From Acetobacterium wieringae (GTDB lineage Bacteria > Bacillota > Clostridia > Eubacteriales > Eubacteriaceae), in the NCBI RefSeq assembly GCF_026646375.1, contig NZ_JAIPPU010000001.1:124001-188000 (forward strand): a stretch of 64,000 nt of DNA. Direction: 5' to 3'. The translations under genes and the position numbers were made by a program. Shown piece by piece: positions 9,556 to 18,377 of the stretch; the stretch's first letter is position 1; every line of letters starts with the position of its first letter. Under the pieces are notes generated by a model that was given only the letters and a program-made list of their open reading frames with translations, was not told the DNA's origin and ran no database searches.

Positions 9556-10131
9556 ATGTGCGAAAAAAAACAGGATGTCATTGAAGCGGTAATAAAGAAG
9601 TTACAAAAAGGAAATCAGGTCTTTGTGACAGCGGAAAAAAACCCCGGAGATGTTTCTCAAAAGGTACGAAGTAAGAATGTGGAAGCGGGTCAGAAGCCCG
9701 ATGTGGTAGTTGTGACCTGTTCAGATTCACGGGTGCCGCCAGAACATATTTTTTCGGCTGGAATCGGTGAGTTGTTTGTGATTCGAACTGCTGGCAATGT
9801 TATTGGTGATTTTGAACTGGGCAGCATTGAATATGCCGTCGGTCATTTGGGGTCATCTGTAGTGTTGGTGCTGGGGCATAATCACTGCGGAGCAGTGGCT
9901 GCCGCCATGCAGGGGCATGGTCATGGGTATATTACATCGATTGTGGAAGAAATACAGCCAGCTATTGAGGGTGAGCAAAATGTTGCTATTTGTGAAAACC
10001 TTAATATTGACAATAGCATTAAGAGAATCCTTCAAAGTGAAGCCATTAATGAACGAATCAATGCAGGTGATGTCAAGGTGTTGGGGGCAAAATACAATCT
10101 CGAATCGGGAGTCGTGGAGTTTTTCGGGTAA
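9556..10131 (+). CDS. Beta-class carbonic anhydrase
   Basis: A 191-residue cytoplasmic zinc enzyme interconverting CO2 and bicarbonate. Zinc ligands Cys55 (in TCSDSR), His108 and Cys111 (in GHNHCG) are present, as is the Asp57-Arg59 dyad that gates the metal site. The FVIRTAGNV block and the length are typical of the small beta class. AGAGG lies about 7 nt before the ATG. For an acetogen, a CO2/bicarbonate enzyme would support CO2 fixation (inference from the host guess). It stands alone between the signalling cluster and the serpin. Confidence 0.93.
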   Translation: MCEKKQDVIEAVIKKLQKGNQVFVTAEKNPGDVSQKVRSKNVEAGQKPDVVVVTCSDSRVPPEHIFSAGIGELFVIRTAGNVIGDFELGSIEYAVGHLGSSVVLVLGHNHCGAVAAAMQGHGHGYITSIVEEIQPAIEGEQNVAICENLNIDNSIKRILQSEAINERINAGDVKVLGAKYNLESGVVEFFG

Positions 10132-10191
10132 TCGATTAACGCAAAACGCAGTTATGGTGTGCCAGCGGGATTAAGGAAAAAGGAGACCAAG

Positions 10192-11439
10192 ATGAAACGA
10201 AAACTGGTAATGCTGATGGGCGTGTTTGGAATAGTGGCCCTATTATTTATGAGTTCTGGTTGCAAAAAAAACGAGATATCGAAACCATCGACAGAGGTGC
10301 TGAATTCGTTTGACACATCCTTGGTTGAAAAGACCAATGACTTTGGATTCAATCTCTATAAAAAGCTGGCAACGGGAAATGAAAACATCATGATCTCACC
10401 CGTTGGCATCTCTCTGGCCATGGAAATGGCTTATAACGGAGCTGTTGGTACGACCCGGACGGCCATGGCAGAAGCCTTGAACATTCAGGGCGTTGAAGTG
10501 GAGAAACTCAATAATAATAATCGGGCCATGATGTATCTGTTGACCTCGGCTGACCCCAAAGTGACCTTAGATATCGCCAACTCGATTTGGATGTCTGATG
10601 ATTTCAAATTTTCCGAAGGATTTGTAGAGACAGTTAATAATGAGTATCAGGCGACGGCCAAACAACTGGATTTTTCAGATCCCAAGTCTGCCAAAGTAAT
10701 CAACAAATGGGTGGAAGATCAAACCCGGGGAACCATCGACCAGATTGTCGCACCACCGATTGATCCGCAAACCATTATGTTTCTGATTAATGCCATTTAC
10801 TTTAAAGGAGCCTGGACCAGTCCCTTCGAAGAGTCGCTCACTACCGACCAGAGTTTTAATCTGGCTGGTGGACAGATCGTGACTGTGCCAACAATGTACC
10901 AGAGCGGTTCGTTTGATTATTTAAAAACAGCTGACTTTCAGGCACTACGGCTTCCCTATGGCGAAGATGAACGGATGGCGATGGTGCTGTTTTTACCCAA
11001 TCCGGATTTCAGTCTGGGCGAATTTTTGCAGCAGCTCAGTCAGGATAGCTGGTCAAACTGGATGGGTCTTTTCGAGCCAAAAGAAGGGAGCCTGATGCTT
11101 CCGAAATTTACCATGGCGTACGAAAATTCATTGAATCCGGTATTGTCGGATATGGGCATGGAAATCGCCTTTGAAGCTGGTAAGGCAGATTTTTCGAAAA
11201 TGACCGCGTCAGCAGCGCAGGGGGATGTATACATCAGTGATGTTAAGCATAAAACCTTTATACAGGTTGATGAAGCTGGTACTGAGGCCGCCGCCGTTAC
11301 CTCGGTGGAAGTGGGAACCACCAGCATGCCCGTTTACGATTTTGAACTCAATTTTGATCGTCCCTTTTTCTACGCCATTCAGGATCGGGAAACCGGCGCC
11401 ATCATTTTTATGGGGATGCTACAGGATCCCCGTTCATAA
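10192..11439 (+). CDS. Serpin-family protease inhibitor, predicted lipoprotein
   Basis: A 415-residue serpin with an N-terminal lipoprotein-type signal (MKRKLVM, hydrophobic stretch, then SSGC at the predicted lipidation site), so probably anchored outside the membrane. The fold is recognised from ISPVGISLAMEMAYNGA, LINAIYFKGAW and the C-terminal FDRPFFY. The hinge GTEAAAVTSVE has the small residues needed for loop insertion, so it should be inhibitory. Lining up with antitrypsin puts the scissile bond at Thr377-Ser378 (in GTTSMP), which suggests an elastase- or subtilisin-like target (inference). The ATG at 10192 has AGGAG 6 nt upstream. No protease gene is adjacent. Confidence 0.92.
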   Translation: MKRKLVMLMGVFGIVALLFMSSGCKKNEISKPSTEVLNSFDTSLVEKTNDFGFNLYKKLATGNENIMISPVGISLAMEMAYNGAVGTTRTAMAEALNIQGVEVEKLNNNNRAMMYLLTSADPKVTLDIANSIWMSDDFKFSEGFVETVNNEYQATAKQLDFSDPKSAKVINKWVEDQTRGTIDQIVAPPIDPQTIMFLINAIYFKGAWTSPFEESLTTDQSFNLAGGQIVTVPTMYQSGSFDYLKTADFQALRLPYGEDERMAMVLFLPNPDFSLGEFLQQLSQDSWSNWMGLFEPKEGSLMLPKFTMAYENSLNPVLSDMGMEIAFEAGKADFSKMTASAAQGDVYISDVKHKTFIQVDEAGTEAAAVTSVEVGTTSMPVYDFELNFDRPFFYAIQDRETGAIIFMGMLQDPRS

Positions 11440-11445
11440 AGGCAT

Positions 11446-11485
11446 TGTCCGGTGTTGCTCTGATCGACAGCATCGGGCATTTTTA
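11446..11485 (+). terminator. Rho-independent terminator after the serpin gene
   Basis: A 12-bp stem (TGTCCGGTGTTG with CAGCATCGGGCA, some G-U pairs) is followed by TTTTTA. It sits directly after the serpin stop codon. Confidence 0.7.
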
Positions 11486-11673
11486 TTCATAATAGGGATT
11501 CTTTAAGATTAATTGTGAATTTCAAGATAATTCCATAAAAATGTTGTATTTTCAAGCATAAAAAAGTAAACTTAGTGATGTAAGTTCAGTAAGTGTTTGA
11601 TTGAGATTTAATCGCATGGTGATGAATTTCCGGAACATAACGACTTAAAATTACCGGCAAAAGAGAGGAAAAA

Positions 11674-12504
11674 ATGGGATTTTTAGAGATTTTAAAGGCA
11701 ATCTTTCTGGGGATTGTCGAAGGTGTAACCGAGTGGCTGCCAATCAGCAGCACCGGACACATGATATTAGTGGATGATTTTATTAAACTGAATATGTCCG
11801 ATCCATTCATTGAAATGTTTCTATATGTCGTTCAGTTGGGCGCCATTCTGGCTGTGGTTTATATCTATTGGCATAAACTGGTGCCGTTTTCATTTAAAGA
11901 TAAAAAAATAATGATCCGTAAAAACACGGTCATTCTCTGGTCAAAAATTGTGGTGGCCTGTATTCCGGGAATCGTGGCCTATTTCCTGTTGGACAGTCTC
12001 TTCAATACCTATTTTATGAATTCGATCACAGTGGCAGCGATGCTGATTCTCTATGGGATTCTTTTTATTGTGATTGAAAATTACAACAAAAAGCGCAAAC
12101 CGGAGATTGTCAAGTTATCGGAACTCAGTTATAAACGGGCCCTACAGATTGGTGCCTTTCAGGCGTTATCGATTGTTCCGGGGACATCCCGATCCGGAGT
12201 AACCATTCTGGGGGGGATGATTTTGGGGACATCCCGAACGGTGGCTGCCGAATTTACCTTTTTTATGGCCGTTCCGGTGATGTTCGGGATCAGTTTATTA
12301 AAATTGATTAAATTTGGTTTTGCCTTTACTCTTTGGGAAGCGGTGATATTGTTAGTGGGGATGATCACGGCCTTTATTACGTCCATACTGGCCATTAAAT
12401 TCCTGATGACCTATATCAAAAAGCATGACTTTAAAATTTTTGGCTGGTACCGCATTGTTCTGGGTGTAATTGTCTTGTTGTATTTCTTTATCACCGGTAA
12501 CTAG
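11674..12504 (+). CDS. uppP: Undecaprenyl-diphosphatase
   Basis: A 276-residue integral membrane phosphatase of the UppP/BacA family. It dephosphorylates undecaprenyl pyrophosphate to recycle the lipid carrier of cell-wall synthesis and gives bacitracin tolerance. Both family motifs are present: EGVTEWLPISSTGH near the N-terminus (catalytic Glu and Ser/His region) and PGTSRSGVTI near residue 170. About seven or eight hydrophobic helices follow the usual pattern. GAGAGG precedes the ATG. Length is normal for the family. The 234 nt upstream hold the serpin terminator and no further gene. Confidence 0.95.
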   Translation: MGFLEILKAIFLGIVEGVTEWLPISSTGHMILVDDFIKLNMSDPFIEMFLYVVQLGAILAVVYIYWHKLVPFSFKDKKIMIRKNTVILWSKIVVACIPGIVAYFLLDSLFNTYFMNSITVAAMLILYGILFIVIENYNKKRKPEIVKLSELSYKRALQIGAFQALSIVPGTSRSGVTILGGMILGTSRTVAAEFTFFMAVPVMFGISLLKLIKFGFAFTLWEAVILLVGMITAFITSILAIKFLMTYIKKHDFKIFGWYRIVLGVIVLLYFFITGN

Positions 12505-12540
12505 GCTGATTGATAATACTACGAGTTGAAAGGAAGAAAA

Positions 12541-13365
12541 ATGATTATAATTGAGCAGGAAAAGTGTATTGGTTGTGGTGCCTGTGTTGATGATTGTTTT
12601 ACCCGGGATCTTGTCATTGCCGATGATAAGGCCAAAGCCCTTAATCAAACCTGTATTAAATGCGGCCATTGTATTGCCATCTGTCCGGTTAATGCCGTCA
12701 GCATAACTGACTACGATATGAACGAAGTGAAGGAGTACGACGCTGCAAGTTTTGATATTGAACCGGAAAAACTGCTGAATTTTATTAAATTCAGACGGTC
12801 GGTTCGACAGTTTACTGATCAGCCGGTTGAAAAAGAAAAGCTGGACGGGATTATTGAAGCGGGCCGTTTTACACCAACTGGGGGTAACCGACAGCCAGTG
12901 TCTTTTGTGGTCGTTTCGGATCAACTTGTGGAGTTGACCGGACTGGCCCTGGAAAGCCTTAATAATCTGGGAAAAGTGTTGCTGGCCGATGCCGAAAAGA
13001 CCCCGCCCTTGATTGCCTATTATGCGAAGCGGTGGTTGCAGATGTATGAAGGTTATCAGACTAATCCAGAAAAACCCACTGATCTGTTTTTTAATGCCAA
13101 AGCCGTTTTGATCGTTGTCTCAGAATCACCCATTGATGGTGGCCTGGCTGCGACCTCCATGGAACTGATGACTCATGCCCAGGGACTGGGAATGTTCTAC
13201 AGTGGCTTTTTTGTCCGGGCAGCGGCCAACAGCGACAAACTGCGACGCTTTCTGGGGATTGAAGATACCAATAAACAGGTCATTGCCTGTCAGGTGATCG
13301 GATATCCCAAGGTCGCCTACCAGCGCACCGTGCCTCGAAAAAAACCGGAAGTATCCTGGCGATAA
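12541..13365 (+). CDS. Ferredoxin-nitroreductase fusion protein
   Basis: A 274-residue protein with an N-terminal 2x[4Fe-4S] ferredoxin domain (CIGCGACVDDC and CIKCGHCIAIC, residues about 8-55) fused to an FMN-dependent nitroreductase domain (from about 80; FRRSVRQFTDQPV and TPTGGNRQP are the FMN-binding parts). Such fusions are common in anaerobes and likely pass electrons from ferredoxin to a flavin-bound substrate; the substrate is unknown. ATG at 12541 is chosen because AAAGGAAG lies just before it; an upstream in-frame TTG would begin inside that site. It follows uppP by 36 nt. Confidence 0.88.
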   Translation: MIIIEQEKCIGCGACVDDCFTRDLVIADDKAKALNQTCIKCGHCIAICPVNAVSITDYDMNEVKEYDAASFDIEPEKLLNFIKFRRSVRQFTDQPVEKEKLDGIIEAGRFTPTGGNRQPVSFVVVSDQLVELTGLALESLNNLGKVLLADAEKTPPLIAYYAKRWLQMYEGYQTNPEKPTDLFFNAKAVLIVVSESPIDGGLAATSMELMTHAQGLGMFYSGFFVRAAANSDKLRRFLGIEDTNKQVIACQVIGYPKVAYQRTVPRKKPEVSWR

Positions 13366-13407
13366 GACTATCAGCCTGGCGTAATGGAATTAAACACGAG
13401 GTGTAAG

Positions 13408-14025
13408 ATGGCTTATCTGGAATTTCGAAATATTCAGTTGAAATATGATCAGCGACTGATTTTTTCAGGCTTTAATCTGGCAATTGAACGTCAGGAAAAA
13501 GTTCTTTTTTGTGCGCCTTCGGGCCGGGGAAAGACCAGCCTGGTTAAAATGTTGCTGGGATTTGTGATACCCGATGTCGGTGAGATTTCGGTGGCAGGGG
13601 TTACCCTTAGCGGTGCAACTGTCAATCAGATTCGCAGCAAAATTACTTATGTCAGTCAGGATGCCGATCTTCCCAAAGGGAGGGTTAGCGATGTTTTTGC
13701 GGACGTTTTTAAATATCAGGTTAATCGCCATTTAAGTTATCACGAAGCCGTTTTGAGTGAGTGGCTTACGACCATGGCACTGCCGCCAGACACCCTGGAA
13801 AGAGATGTCGATGCGCTGTCCGGAGGCGAACGGCAACGGTTGGCTCTGATTCTGGGGATTTTGCTGGATCGTGACATCTGGATTCTCGATGAAATCACCA
13901 CCGGACTCGATCTGGAACTCAAGACAAAAATAGTGGAGTTGTTGTTGGGCTATGATAAAACCATTTTAGTGGTCTCCCACGACGAAATTTATCAAAATCG
14001 GGGACTGCGGGAGGTGAATTGGTAA
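13408..14025 (+). CDS. ABC transporter ATP-binding protein, FetA/YbbL-like
   Basis: A 205-residue ATPase with Walker A (APSGRGKTS), signature LSGGERQRLAL, Walker B (IWILDEITTGLD) and the switch His in VVSHDE. The permease that follows belongs to the FetB/UPF0014 family, so this is probably the ATPase of an iron or metal exporter of that type (family knowledge; substrate not shown). ATG at 13408 has GAGGTG upstream. Its stop overlaps the permease start (TAATG), indicating translational coupling. Confidence 0.85.
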   Translation: MAYLEFRNIQLKYDQRLIFSGFNLAIERQEKVLFCAPSGRGKTSLVKMLLGFVIPDVGEISVAGVTLSGATVNQIRSKITYVSQDADLPKGRVSDVFADVFKYQVNRHLSYHEAVLSEWLTTMALPPDTLERDVDALSGGERQRLALILGILLDRDIWILDEITTGLDLELKTKIVELLLGYDKTILVVSHDEIYQNRGLREVNW

Positions 14026-14798
14026 TGGGCGTTCAGGAAATCCCTTTTTATACCCCGTTGTTGTTGTTGATCTTTGTGGTACCGATGGCAATTATCAACA
14101 ATAAACTGGGAATTGGCCTTAATAAACGAATTATTTATGCGCTCTTCCGGATGACCGTTCAGTTGGTATTGGTCGGTTTTTTTCTGCAATATATCTTCTT
14201 ATTTAACAACCTCTGGGTAAACTCGGCATATATTTTATTTATGATCGGAGCGGCCGGGTTATCGACAGTTAAAACCTGCGGATTGACGATCAAAAATCAG
14301 TTTATACCGATTGTGATCGGATTTGGAGTTCCCAATCTGGTGATGATTCTTTTTATCAACCAATTTGTGATTGGTCTGGATAATATTTTTGATGCCCAAT
14401 ACTACATCCCCCTGATGGGCATGCTCTTGGGCAACAGTCTGAGCGGTAACATCATCGGGATCAATACCTTCTACAACGGTTTAAGGAAAAATGAGCGGCA
14501 GTATCAGTACCGGCTGGCCTTGTCAGCCAATCAGTGGGATTCGACCCTGCCCTGGTACAAGGAGGCAATTATCGCCTGCATGAATCCGATTATTGCCTCC
14601 ACCGAAACGATTGGTCTGGTCTCTCTGCCGGGGATGATGACGGGCCAGATTCTCGGCGGTTCGATGCCAATGACGGCGATTGTCTACCAAATTGTGATCA
14701 TGGGGGCGATTCTGATTTCCCGTTATTTTGGGATTCACTTCTCGATTCTGTTAACCCGGAAACAGGCCTTCGATGATTATGACCGGCTAATCATTTAA
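14025..14798 (+). CDS. ABC transporter permease, FetB/UPF0014 family
   Basis: A 257-residue membrane protein with about six or seven hydrophobic helices, including the family hallmark GLVSLPGMMTGQILGG near residue 205 and a preceding conserved IASTETIG segment. UPF0014 members such as E. coli FetB pair with a small ATPase and export iron. The start ATG overlaps the stop of the ATPase gene, with GGGAGGTG inside the upstream frame as ribosome site. No terminator is evident in the 110 nt before the next gene. Confidence 0.85.
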   Translation: MGVQEIPFYTPLLLLIFVVPMAIINNKLGIGLNKRIIYALFRMTVQLVLVGFFLQYIFLFNNLWVNSAYILFMIGAAGLSTVKTCGLTIKNQFIPIVIGFGVPNLVMILFINQFVIGLDNIFDAQYYIPLMGMLLGNSLSGNIIGINTFYNGLRKNERQYQYRLALSANQWDSTLPWYKEAIIACMNPIIASTETIGLVSLPGMMTGQILGGSMPMTAIVYQIVIMGAILISRYFGIHFSILLTRKQAFDDYDRLII

Positions 14799-14908
14799 TC
14801 TTAGCACAAAAAATTCCCGTTAATCAAATAATTAGTTCATTTATTTCTACCGTTGATCGTGATAAGATGAATAAACATTGAATTCGTTTAAAAATTGCGA
14901 GGTAGCAG

Positions 14909-16189
14909 ATGTCCTATAAAGATTTAACCCCCAGTACTGTCATTGACTATATCAAAGCATCTACGGATATTTTTCCAGCTAATGCCCAACTAGAGGTTTA
15001 TGAGGTCGGTGGTGGCGAGGACGACGGCGATGGTTTTGTCAACCATATTTATCGGATCTGGGATGAAACTGGCAAGTCGGTTATTCTCAAACAGGCCAAA
15101 CCCTATTTGAAGCTATTTGGTGAAGGAGCGCCGTTGACTGCCAAACGTAACCAGCTGGAATCGGAAATCATCAAATTGCGAGCCGCCATCACCCCCGAGT
15201 ATCTGCCGGAAATGTATCACCTCGATCCCGATAACAATCTTTTTATTTATGAGGACTGCGGCCGTCTGAAGATTATGCGTTTTGAATTGACCCGGGGCAA
15301 GCGTTTCCCTAAATTCCCCCGGCAGATGGGCGAATTTTTGGCCAAATCAAATTTTTATACTTCCGAGATTTATCTGGATCAGATTGCCCATAAGGGGCTC
15401 GAATGCAAATTTATGAATCCCGAGATGCGGGTCATTATGGAAACAATCCTGTTTTTGCGGGAGTCTTTTATTGAAGGAGAAGTTGATTTACCGGCAGGTG
15501 ATCCCAATCATCTGGCGATGAGTGATCTACTTTGGGAAAAGCGGGAACTGCGGGTGGAGCTGCTGAAGCTGCGGGGCATTTTCATGAAGAAAAGCGAATG
15601 CCTGGTGCATGGCGACTTGCATACCTCCAACATTATGATTGACGAAAATGAGATGAAAATCATTGATATGGAATACCCATTTATGGGTCCATCCTCATCC
15701 GACACCGGCTATCTGCTGGGCAACCTGGTTTATGAATACATTGCCTGGTTCCATCATGAAGAAGGCACCAAAGCCTCCCGGAAAGCCTACCGCCAGGAAA
15801 TATTGGGTTACATCCGTGATTTAATTACCGAATATCAGCGGGTTTATTGTGCTTGCTGGGATCAGGATGCCAAGCCGATGTATCGGGAGTACACTGAGTA
15901 TCGGGATGATTTGTTGCGAACTTATATCAAAGAGGTCTGCGGTTTCACCGGTTGCCAGATTGTCAGTCGGGTTGGTGGGATTGTGCCACTGCCGGACTTT
16001 GATGTGATTAAAAATCCGGTTAGCCGAAACTGTGCAAGACGTCTGTCACTGCTGATTGCGGATGCACTGATCATGAAACGGGAAGAAATGGAATCGGCAG
16101 AAGACATCATTTCGCTGATTGAAACTATTACCTATCGCTATTTTGATGTGATGAAGGCGTTAAAAAACCAAAGTAAAGCCAGTCAATAA
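14909..16189 (+). CDS. mtnK: S-methyl-5-thioribose kinase
   Basis: A 426-residue kinase of the MtnK family, phosphorylating methylthioribose in methionine salvage. The protein-kinase-like fold shows LVHGDLHTSNIM (catalytic loop), KIIDMEYPFMGP (metal-binding Asp) and the DGDGFVNHIYRI nucleotide region. Length fits the family. GAGG lies about 7 nt before the ATG, and a strong terminator follows. The usual partner mtnA (isomerase) and the rest of the salvage pathway are not nearby, so here it is a lone gene. The metY-metA sulfur genes are about 1.2 kb downstream on the other strand. Confidence 0.9.
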   Translation: MSYKDLTPSTVIDYIKASTDIFPANAQLEVYEVGGGEDDGDGFVNHIYRIWDETGKSVILKQAKPYLKLFGEGAPLTAKRNQLESEIIKLRAAITPEYLPEMYHLDPDNNLFIYEDCGRLKIMRFELTRGKRFPKFPRQMGEFLAKSNFYTSEIYLDQIAHKGLECKFMNPEMRVIMETILFLRESFIEGEVDLPAGDPNHLAMSDLLWEKRELRVELLKLRGIFMKKSECLVHGDLHTSNIMIDENEMKIIDMEYPFMGPSSSDTGYLLGNLVYEYIAWFHHEEGTKASRKAYRQEILGYIRDLITEYQRVYCACWDQDAKPMYREYTEYRDDLLRTYIKEVCGFTGCQIVSRVGGIVPLPDFDVIKNPVSRNCARRLSLLIADALIMKREEMESAEDIISLIETITYRYFDVMKALKNQSKASQ

Positions 16190-16203
16190 AACCTGTATAT
16201 GAA

Positions 16204-16235
16204 AAACTCAAGTGATTTTCTCACTTGGGTTTTTT
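16204..16235 (+). terminator. Rho-independent terminator after mtnK
   Basis: The stem ACTCAAGTGA / TCACTTGGGT with a 5-nt loop is followed by a T6 run. Confidence 0.85.
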
Positions 16236-16512
16236 GTATGGTGAAATGTCAGTCGAGGGAATGTTTATTTTTACAGAAATGTGGTAGAATAGTAGTACGA
16301 AAATAGGTTGGAACGAACAGAAATCTTTTTTATAAAAAAAGGAGGGCTAAGCAAAACAAGGGGTTATTAAAAGCCGGATGGGTAACCGGAAACGCGTCTG
16401 AAATCGGTTGCAATCAAATCGGCCGATCAAGCTGCGGTTAAGAATTTGGGATAACAGGCAGAAAGGGAATTCCAGCTATTCGCGTAAAATTATCATTCAG
16501 GAGGAAAAAGTC
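16236..16512 (+). other. Non-coding leader region with possible RNA structure
   Basis: About 277 nt without a credible gene. A lone ribosome-site-like AAAAGGAGGG (near 16340) is not followed by a start codon. Downstream are short self-complementary stretches such as CCGG..CCGG (16376-16391) and ATCGG..CCGAT (16403-16428). It may be a structured 5' leader of the lipoprotein gene, but I could not match it to a known riboswitch class. Confidence 0.3.
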
Positions 16513-16932
16513 ATGAAAAAAAATAAATTAACAGTTTATCTTGTGGCCATAACGATTATGATGGTTTCGGTTCTTTTGATGGGGGCCAGTTGCAGTGCAA
16601 CATCGGCTAACGTCAGCAATGCAGTGATGACAACCGGAGTGGATGACAGTTCATTACCGATTGATGAAGTCACCTCATTTCCAGTCAATACCGACGTTTA
16701 TGTAGCAGCGGAATTGCACAACGCACCGGATGATACCGACATAACCTTTATCTGGTATCTGGAAGATCAGGTAGTCGATTCCGTTACCATCAATAACGGT
16801 GATGTCAGTGATGCACCATTGTGGGGTATTCTACCTGCTGAGTTGGTTACCACGCCGGGGAACTATGCTGTTGAAATTTACATTGATGACCGGGAAGATC
16901 CCGATACCGTCAACGAATTTGTTGTTAAATAA
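16513..16932 (+). CDS. Small putative lipoprotein of unknown function
   Basis: A 139-residue protein with a Lys-rich start, a hydrophobic helix and a lipobox-like GASC near residue 27, so probably a surface lipoprotein. The mature part is acidic and beta-rich (DITFIWYLEDQVVDSV), resembling an immunoglobulin-like fold, but I do not recognise the family. ATG at 16513 is preferred over the upstream 16408 start because AGGAGG lies 10 nt before it and the signal peptide starts there. The next gene begins 30 nt downstream, possibly in the same transcript. Confidence 0.65.
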   Translation: MKKNKLTVYLVAITIMMVSVLLMGASCSATSANVSNAVMTTGVDDSSLPIDEVTSFPVNTDVYVAAELHNAPDDTDITFIWYLEDQVVDSVTINNGDVSDAPLWGILPAELVTTPGNYAVEIYIDDREDPDTVNEFVVK

Positions 16933-16962
16933 AGAAGCAGCAAAGGAAAGATTAATCAAACG

Positions 16963-17391
16963 ATGGAAAAAAATGAAATAATCGCGAGTATTGCCAGACA
17001 GTATGAAGAAAACGGAATTGCCTGTAAAGTTGGTGGTGAAACGGATCTTTCAGTAAATCAGGAATTAATGGATGCCAAACACGCCACGGGGAAAATAAAA
17101 ATCCATTATGAAAATCTGATTTTATTGAAGGAAGCGGAAAAGACGATTTATTTTTGGGAGTTGTCTAAAGAAATAAAAAGCGGTTTTTCTGTTGGATTCA
17201 GCAGTGAAAGCTTTTCACAAAGTGGGGCAACCTTATCCCGGAAAGTAAAGGCGGTTCAATACAGCACGGATGGAAAGGTCTACGAATATAATTTTGATTT
17301 GGGGCAGTTTAACAAAATTGCTAAAACTGTTGCCAAGGAAAACGGTTGGAAATTCAAGGTCGTGTTGTCAAAGAAAAAAGCATTATACTGA
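16963..17391 (+). CDS. Hypothetical protein, 142 residues
   Basis: A soluble, Lys-rich 142-residue protein with no signal peptide or transmembrane helix and no motif I recognise. The alternating hydrophobic pattern in the middle (KIKIHYENLILL, TIYFWELS) suggests a beta-sheet core, with a C-terminal helix. AGGAAAG upstream of the ATG and a terminator right after the stop support a real gene. It may be co-transcribed with the preceding lipoprotein gene. Confidence 0.6.
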   Translation: MEKNEIIASIARQYEENGIACKVGGETDLSVNQELMDAKHATGKIKIHYENLILLKEAEKTIYFWELSKEIKSGFSVGFSSESFSQSGATLSRKVKAVQYSTDGKVYEYNFDLGQFNKIAKTVAKENGWKFKVVLSKKKALY

Positions 17392-17394
17392 AAT

Positions 17395-17420
17395 AGCGCA
17401 GGCAAATGCCTGCGCTTTTA
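17395..17420 (+). terminator. Perfect-stem terminator between convergent genes
   Basis: AGCGCAGGCA / TGCCTGCGCT with an AA loop, then TTTT. It lies between a plus-strand gene and the 3' end of metA, and could also act in the other direction, though the T-run favours the plus strand. Confidence 0.85.
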
Positions 17421-17427
17421 AATGCCA

Positions 17428-18348
17428 TTAAAAAGCTGCGTTAGATAATTCATAGGGTGTTTCCTGATAAACGTAGTAATTTAGCCAGTTGCTAAACAGC
17501 AGATTGGCATGTCCCCGCCAGCGCACCACCGGCGGCTGAGTCGGGTCGTCATTAGGGTAGTAGTTGATTGGAATATTGATTGGTTTACCCTGGGAAACAT
17601 CACGGTCATACTCACCCTTTAATGTCAGGGGATCATATTCACTATGGCCGGTGACAAAAATCTGGCGGCCATTTTGAGCCATGACGATATACACCCCAGA
17701 TTCCTGTGAGGTGGCCATGATTTCCAGATCGGGATGGGCCTCAAGCAGTTCTCGACGGATTCCGGTGTGTCGGGAATGGGGCACGTAAAAAGTATCATCA
17801 AAGCCTCTAAAGAGTTTGACATAGTCTTGCTCCAGATGGTGTTCAAAAACACCAAAGGCTTTTTCGGGTAACAAATACTTCTCAATCCCATAATGATAAT
17901 AGAGCCCGGCTTGGGCACCCCAACAGATATGCAGCGTGGAAAAGACATTGGTTTTGCTCCAGTCCATAATCTCGGTGAGTTCATCCCAGTAGTCAACCGC
18001 CTCAAACGCCAACGTTTCGATTGGAGCCCCAGTAATAATCAGGCCATCAAACCGTTGCGCTTTGACATCTTCAAAATAACAATAGAAAGAGCCCAGATGT
18101 TCAGACGGGGTGTTTTTACTTTCATAGGTTTTTGTTTGCAACAGGGTTACCTCAATCTGCAGCGGTGTATTCCCTAATAGTCGCAGCAGCTGCGTTTCAG
18201 TGGTGATTTTAGTCGGCATCAGATTGAGAATGGCAATTTTTAAGGGCCGGATATCCTGATGACTGGCCCGGTCAGCATCCATTACAAAGATGTTTTCATT
18301 GGTCAGAATCTGACTGGCGGGCAGATTTGTGGGTATTTTTATCGGCAT
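17428..18348 (-). CDS. metA: Homoserine O-acetyltransferase (MetA family)
   Basis: A 306-residue MetA-family acyltransferase of the class I glutamine amidotransferase-like fold, activating homoserine for methionine synthesis. The catalytic Cys142 (HICWGAQ), His235 and Glu237 (TGHSEYD) are all at family-standard positions. Residue 111 is Glu (GAPIETL). Published work on this family found that Glu111 favours acetyl-CoA and Gly111 succinyl-CoA, so this is predicted to be an acetyltransferase despite the common succinyltransferase label. That matches the upstream O-acetylhomoserine sulfhydrylase gene, which ends 29 nt before it. GGAGG lies 7 nt before the ATG. Confidence 0.92.
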   Translation of the reverse strand: MPIKIPTNLPASQILTNENIFVMDADRASHQDIRPLKIAILNLMPTKITTETQLLRLLGNTPLQIEVTLLQTKTYESKNTPSEHLGSFYCYFEDVKAQRFDGLIITGAPIETLAFEAVDYWDELTEIMDWSKTNVFSTLHICWGAQAGLYYHYGIEKYLLPEKAFGVFEHHLEQDYVKLFRGFDDTFYVPHSRHTGIRRELLEAHPDLEIMATSQESGVYIVMAQNGRQIFVTGHSEYDPLTLKGEYDRDVSQGKPINIPINYYPNDDPTQPPVVRWRGHANLLFSNWLNYYVYQETPYELSNAAF

Positions 18349-18377
18349 TGGTTTACCTCCGGGTGGTTGATTAAAAA

